DNA of 64,000 bases. It comes from Mycetocola lacteus (GTDB lineage: Bacteria > Actinomycetota > Actinomycetes > Actinomycetales > Microbacteriaceae). Position numbers and translations under genes: made by a program. Positions within the stretch are counted from its first letter, which is position 1; each line of letters opens with the position of its first letter. Positions 60,294 to 64,000 of this stretch are shown one piece after another. The notes beneath the pieces are model-generated. The model did not search any database. It saw only the letters and a program-made list of their open reading frames with translations, and was not told the DNA's origin. Location: assembly GCF_003667575.1 (NCBI RefSeq), contig NZ_RCUY01000014.1:62001-126000 (forward strand), in the 5' to 3' direction.

Positions 60294-60740
60294 ATGACTA
60301 CTACCGAAATCGCGGCTCCCCGCTCCCCCCGCACCCGTGGAAACGGCACCAACTGGGAAAAATGGGGCTGGCTCTACATGCGTGTCTCCGGCGTTGTGCT
60401 GGTGGTACTGATCTTTGGTCACCTGTTTGTGAACCTCTGGCAGGGCACCGGCGTCTCCGCCATCAACTTCGCCTTCGTGGCCGGCAAGTGGGCCGACCCG
60501 TTCTGGCAGTGGTGGGACGTCATCATGCTGTGGCTCGCGCTGATCCACGGCGGCAACGGCATGCGCACCATCGTCAACGACTACGCTCGCGGACGCACCA
60601 CCCGCGGCATCCTGAAGATCGCCATCCTGGCGGCCGTCGCGATCCTGATCATCCTCGGCACGCTCGTGGTCTTCACGTTTGACCCCTGCATCGGAAACCC
60701 CTCCTCCGATGCCCTGATTCAGCTCTGCGCCGCGCACTAG
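60294..60740 (+). CDS. sdhD: Succinate dehydrogenase membrane anchor subunit
   Basis: This 148-residue second anchor subunit has three helices, with Y-M-R-V-S-G near the first and [15 protein letters not shown] holding the heme-ligand His. AGGAGG precedes the ATG ten bases after the sdhC stop. With sdhC it forms the quinone-reducing part of complex II in the cytoplasmic membrane. Confidence 0.93.
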   Translation: MTTTEIAAPRSPRTRGNGTNWEKWGWLYMRVSGVVLVVLIFGHLFVNLWQGTGVSAINFAFVAGKWADPFWQWWDVIMLWLALIHGGNGMRTIVNDYARGRTTRGILKIAILAAVAILIILGTLVVFTFDPCIGNPSSDALIQLCAAH

Positions 60741-60780
60741 CGACCGCGGACACCCAACGATCAACACATTGGAAAATTCT

Positions 60781-62583
60781 GTGACGAACAGCACCCAGGG
60801 ATCCACCATCGTAGGCGGCGTCCACTACCACCAGTTCGACATCGTGATCATCGGTGCCGGCGGTGCCGGAATGCGGGCGGCCATCGAGGCCGGCCCGAAT
60901 GCCAAGACCGCCGTCATCTCCAAGCTCTACCCGACCCGCTCGCACACCGGTGCGGCCCAGGGTGGCATGGCCGCCGCCCTCGCCAACGTCGAGGAAGACT
61001 CGTGGGAGTGGCACACCTTTGACACGATCAAGGGTGGCGACTACCTGGTTGACCAGGACGCCGCCGAGATCCTGGCCAAGGAGGCCATCGACGCGGTCAT
61101 CGACCTCGAGAACATGGGTCTGCCCTTCAACCGCACCCCCGAGGGCAAGATCGACCAGCGTCGCTTTGGCGGTCACACCCGCGACCACGGTAAGGCGCCG
61201 GTTCGCCGGGCCTGCTACGCGGCCGACCGCACCGGACACATGATCCTGCAGACCCTGTACCAAAACTGCGTCAAGCACGGCATCAACTTCTTCAACGAGT
61301 TCTACGTCCTCGACCTCATCATGACCGAGGTGGACGGCGTCAAGCAGCCCTCGGGCGTTGTCGCCTACGACCTCTCCACCGGCGAGCTGCACGTCTTCCA
61401 GGCCAAGGCCATGATCTTCGCCACCGGTGGCTTTGGCAAGATCTACAAGACCACCTCCAACGCCCACACCCTCACCGGTGACGGCGTCGGCATTGTCTGG
61501 CGCAAGGGCCTGCCGCTGGAGGACATGGAGTTCTTCCAGTTCCACCCGACCGGCCTGGCCGGCCTCGGCATCCTCCTCACCGAGGGTGCCCGCGGTGAGG
61601 GCGCGATCCTGCGCAACGCCTCGGGTGAGCGCTTCATGGAGCGCTACGCCCCCACCATCAAGGACCTCGCCCCGCGTGACATCGTCGCCCGCTGCATGGT
61701 TCAGGAGGTGGCCGAGGGCCGCGGTGCCGGACCGCACAAGGACTACGTGTACCTCGACTGCACCCACCTCGGTGCCGAGGTCCTGGAAACCAAGCTGCCC
61801 GACATCACCGAGTTCGCCCGCACCTACCTGGGTGTCGACCCGGTGACCGAGCCCGTCCCGGTGATGCCGACCGCCCACTACGCCATGGGTGGAATCCCCA
61901 CCAACGTCAAGGCCGAGGTACTGCGAGACAACACCACCGTGGTTCCGGGCCTGTACGCCGCTGGCGAGTGCGCCTGCGTGTCCGTGCACGGCTCCAACCG
62001 TCTGGGCACCAACTCGCTGCTCGACATCAACGTGTTTGGTAAGCGCGCCGGTAACAACGCCGTCGAGTACGTCAAGACCGCCGAGTTCGTGCCGCTGCCC
62101 GAGGACCCCGCCAGGGAGGTGCGCGAGCTGCTCGAGCAGGTCCGCACCGGAACCGGCACCGAGCGTGTAGCCGTCCTGCGCAAGGAGCTGCAGGACCACA
62201 TGGACCGCGGCGCCCAGGTGTTCCGCACCGACGAGTCCCTCGCCGAGGTCACCGAGACCATCCACCAGCTGCGCGAGCGCTACAAGAACATCAGCGTCCA
62301 GGACAAGGGCAAGCGGTTCAACACCGACCTGCTCGAAGCCATCGAGTTGGGCTTCCTGCTCGACCTCGCCGAGGTGGTTGTCTTCTCCGCCCGGAACCGC
62401 AAGGAGAGCCGCGGCGGACACATGCGCGACGACTATCCCAAGCGCGACGACGAAAACTACATGCAGCACACCATGGCGTACCTGAGCGGCGACCCGCACT
62501 CCGCCGACGCCGGTGACCACATCACGCTGGACTGGAAGCCCGTGGTCATTACCCGTTACCAGCCGATGGAAAGGAAGTACTAA
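60781..62583 (+). CDS. sdhA: Succinate dehydrogenase flavoprotein subunit
   Basis: This subunit of about 600 residues oxidises succinate to fumarate with covalent FAD. The FAD fold starts [10 protein letters not shown], the flavin-linked His is in [10 protein letters not shown], and H-Y-A-M-G-G and R-L-G-T-N-S-L-L-D are conserved. The GTG at 60781 follows GGAAAA closely; a TTG four codons earlier is an alternative. sdhB follows two bases after the stop. Confidence 0.96.
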   Translation: MTNSTQGSTIVGGVHYHQFDIVIIGAGGAGMRAAIEAGPNAKTAVISKLYPTRSHTGAAQGGMAAALANVEEDSWEWHTFDTIKGGDYLVDQDAAEILAKEAIDAVIDLENMGLPFNRTPEGKIDQRRFGGHTRDHGKAPVRRACYAADRTGHMILQTLYQNCVKHGINFFNEFYVLDLIMTEVDGVKQPSGVVAYDLSTGELHVFQAKAMIFATGGFGKIYKTTSNAHTLTGDGVGIVWRKGLPLEDMEFFQFHPTGLAGLGILLTEGARGEGAILRNASGERFMERYAPTIKDLAPRDIVARCMVQEVAEGRGAGPHKDYVYLDCTHLGAEVLETKLPDITEFARTYLGVDPVTEPVPVMPTAHYAMGGIPTNVKAEVLRDNTTVVPGLYAAGECACVSVHGSNRLGTNSLLDINVFGKRAGNNAVEYVKTAEFVPLPEDPAREVRELLEQVRTGTGTERVAVLRKELQDHMDRGAQVFRTDESLAEVTETIHQLRERYKNISVQDKGKRFNTDLLEAIELGFLLDLAEVVVFSARNRKESRGGHMRDDYPKRDDENYMQHTMAYLSGDPHSADAGDHITLDWKPVVITRYQPMERKY

Positions 62584-62585
62584 TC

Positions 62586-63347
62586 GTGGCTACCGCTACC
62601 GCCGAGAAGCCGCCGGCAGCCGCCGATGCGGTCGAGTCCTTCACCGTCACCCTGATCATCCGCCGGTTCGACCCGGAGGTTGACGAGGAGCCGCGCTGGC
62701 AGGACTACGACGTGGAGCTCTACGGCACCGACCGTGTGCTCGACGCCCTGCACAAGATCAAGTGGGAGCAGGACGGATCGCTGACCTTCCGCCGCTCCTG
62801 CGCGCACGGCATCTGCGGCTCGGATGCGATGCGCATCAACGGCCGCAACCGCCTGGCCTGCAAGACCCTGATCAAGGACCTCGACATCTCGAAGCCCATC
62901 TATGTGGAGGCCATCAAGGGCCTGCCGCTGGAGAAGGACCTCGTGGTCGATATGGAGCCCTTCTTCGAGTCCTTCCGTGAGGTGCAGCCCTTCCTGCAGG
63001 CCAACAGCACCCCCGGCACCGGCAAGGAGCGTGTGCAGTCGGTGGCCGACCGTGCCCGCTTCGACGACACCACCAAGTGCATCCTGTGCGCCGCGTGCAC
63101 CTCGTCCTGCCCGGTGTTCTGGACCGACGGCCAGTACTTCGGCCCGGCCGCGATCGTGAACGCCCACCGCTTCATCTTCGACTCCCGTGACGACCAGGCC
63201 AAGGTTCGCCTCGACATCCTCAACGACAAGGAGGGTGTGTGGCGCTGCCGCACCACCTTCAACTGCTCCGAGGCTTGCCCCCGTGGCATCCAGGTGACCC
63301 AGGCCATCGCCGAGGTCAAGTCGGCGATTATGCGCGGCAAGCCGTAG
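62586..63347 (+). CDS. sdhB: Succinate dehydrogenase iron-sulphur subunit
   Basis: This 253-residue subunit carries three iron-sulphur clusters that pass electrons from FAD to the membrane subunits. The 2Fe-2S site is S-C-A-H-G-I-C-G-S-D with a later L-A-C; the 4Fe-4S site is C-I-L-C-A-A-C-T-S-S-C-P; the 3Fe-4S site is C-R-T-T-F-N-C-S-E-A-C-P. GGAAAGGAAG precedes the GTG. The last codons and stop are repeated as a 17-base copy 50 bases downstream. Confidence 0.96.
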   Translation: MATATAEKPPAAADAVESFTVTLIIRRFDPEVDEEPRWQDYDVELYGTDRVLDALHKIKWEQDGSLTFRRSCAHGICGSDAMRINGRNRLACKTLIKDLDISKPIYVEAIKGLPLEKDLVVDMEPFFESFREVQPFLQANSTPGTGKERVQSVADRARFDDTTKCILCAACTSSCPVFWTDGQYFGPAAIVNAHRFIFDSRDDQAKVRLDILNDKEGVWRCRTTFNCSEACPRGIQVTQAIAEVKSAIMRGKP

Positions 63348-63396
63348 GGAACGCCTCGGTCCGTCCGTACCTCCAAGGCATGCGCGGCAAGCCGTA
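63330..63396. repeat. Seventeen-base duplication of the sdhB end
   Basis: ATGCGCGGCAAGCCGTA occurs at 63330-63346, covering the end of sdhB, and again at 63380-63396 in the intergenic region. Confidence 0.9.
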
Positions 63397-63415
63397 AGAA
63401 CCACCGCGACAAACA

Positions 63416-63450
63416 CACAGTGCCCCGGTCCTCAGGATCGGGGCACTGTG
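63416..63450. terminator. Bidirectional terminator of the sdh operon
   Basis: Arms of about 16-17 bases with a G-U pair lie between sdhB and the convergent membrane-protein gene. Confidence 0.8.
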
Positions 63451-63465
63451 CTTTGGCGGAGGGGG

Positions 63466-64000
63466 CTACGAGTTGCCCACGATCACCGCAAAAATGATGA
63501 GGCCCAGCATCCCCAGCGAAATCAGGATGGTCCAGGAACCGGTAATGATCCCGGTCAGTGCGAATCCCCGGGGTTGCCGTTTGCGCAGCGCAAGAATGCC
63601 CAGTACCAGCGCGACGATGCCGCCGGGCAGCACCATGAACCCGAATAACCCGCCCAGCACGGCCGAGGCAATGCCCACGATCATCGCCGAGAGCGCCTGG
63701 CCCCGCGGTTCGGACGGACGCACCATCATCGGATCGTAAACAAATCCCCCCTGCTGCGGGTAGGGCAGCGTCGCACCCACCGGGGCACCCGGATAGGCCG
63801 CAGTACCTGGATAGGTGGGAGCACCCGGATAGGCCGCAGTTCCCGGATAGGTGGGAGCACCCGGATAGGCCGCGGGTCCCGGAGAGGCGGGAGGCTGCAG
63901 GCCGCCCGAAGGATGCGGGTTCCCCGGAGCTTCGGGGTACGCGGGCCCCGCCGAATATGCGGGCGGTGTCGGGTATCCGGTGACGGGTGGAGTGAACGGA
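63466..64000 (-). CDS. DUF4190-like small membrane protein with Pro/Tyr-rich repeats, 5' partial
   Basis: The C-terminal 85 residues hold two hydrophobic helices around a basic loop (L-R-K-R-Q-P-R-G-F-A-L-T-G), the DUF4190 pattern. The N-terminal part is open to the right edge and rich in Pro, Tyr, Gly and Ala, with a 12-residue unit A-A-Y-P-G-A-P-T-Y-P-G-T in about three copies. Such tails occur on actinobacterial membrane proteins near cell division or wall sites. The start is outside the window; a GTG at 63780 could give a shorter form but is less likely. Function unknown. Confidence 0.75.
   Translation of the reverse strand, partial: PFTPPVTGYPTPPAYSAGPAYPEAPGNPHPSGGLQPPASPGPAAYPGAPTYPGTAAYPGAPTYPGTAAYPGAPVGATLPYPQQGGFVYDPMMVRPSEPRGQALSAMIVGIASAVLGGLFGFMVLPGGIVALVLGILALRKRQPRGFALTGIITGSWTILISLGMLGLIIFAVIVGNS
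63787..63882. repeat. Imperfect 36-base tandem repeat
   Basis: About two and a half copies of a 36-base unit encode the A-A-Y-P-G-A-P-T-Y-P-G-T repeat. The unit length keeps the frame, so copy number can vary without breaking the gene. Confidence 0.8.

Noticed and set aside
60673-62520. A 615-codon open frame opposite sdhA
   Set aside because: Same cause: sdhA is certain and the antisense translation has no recognisable domain.
1-64000. Mobile elements, prophage, rRNA or tRNA
   Set aside because: No transposase, integrase, phage structural gene, or tRNA/rRNA sequence was recognised on either strand.

Overview
The window is chromosomal DNA of a high-GC actinomycete, most likely a member of the Microbacteriaceae. 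The evidence is a Rml (dTDP-rhamnose) pathway, an actinobacterial acyl-CoA carboxylase with an epsilon subunit, a LytR-CpsA-Psr (LCP) protein, many GTG starts, strong GC bias at third positions and many apparently leaderless promoters. I see no rRNA, tRNA, CRISPR array, transposase or phage gene.

Region 1 (1-28,590) is a surface-glycopolymer locus. It holds two tandem polymerase/ligase-like membrane proteins, several GT2 glycosyltransferases, a GalE-type epimerase, a flippase-like protein, and two related membrane proteins with an Asp-Glu loop that flank a large secreted repeat protein and a lipoprotein. A Wzm/Wzt ABC exporter, a pyruvyltransferase-like protein, a WsaF-like glycosyltransferase, a WbbL-like rhamnosyltransferase, RmlA, RmlC and RmlD (rmlB is not in the window), an esterase, a GT4 enzyme and an LCP protein follow. 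Together they suggest a rhamnose-containing, possibly pyruvylated wall polysaccharide that is exported by the ABC transporter and linked to peptidoglycan by the LCP protein.

Region 2 (28,587-37,872) has purE/purK, a GtrA protein, a complete fructose PTS operon (fruR-fruK-fruA-ptsH-ptsI) and a PH-domain membrane protein. Region 3 (37,968-47,911) has birA, the carboxylase genes (beta, epsilon and the biotinylated alpha chain), a three-gene sensor/regulator set, an RNA methyltransferase, a Maf protein and, in a 363-base gene-free stretch, a candidate structured RNA.

Region 4 (48,000-52,000) is accessory: a small membrane protein followed by an 8-bp tandem repeat, a divergent TetR/MFS pair with palindromic operators, two small proteins and a lone RelE-like toxin. 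Region 5 (52,090-63,347) returns to core metabolism: a cysteine-less LpdA homologue, purine nucleoside phosphorylase, a phosphohexomutase preceded by a tiny coupled leader ORF, an orphan PTS IIB/IIA pair, adenosine deaminase, mannose-1-phosphate guanylyltransferase and sdhCDAB. The last gene, running off the right edge, is a repeat-bearing small membrane protein.

From wbbL to sdhB the gene content follows the Mycobacterium tuberculosis Rv3264c-Rv3319 segment, so this is an old actinobacterial backbone with lineage-specific insertions.
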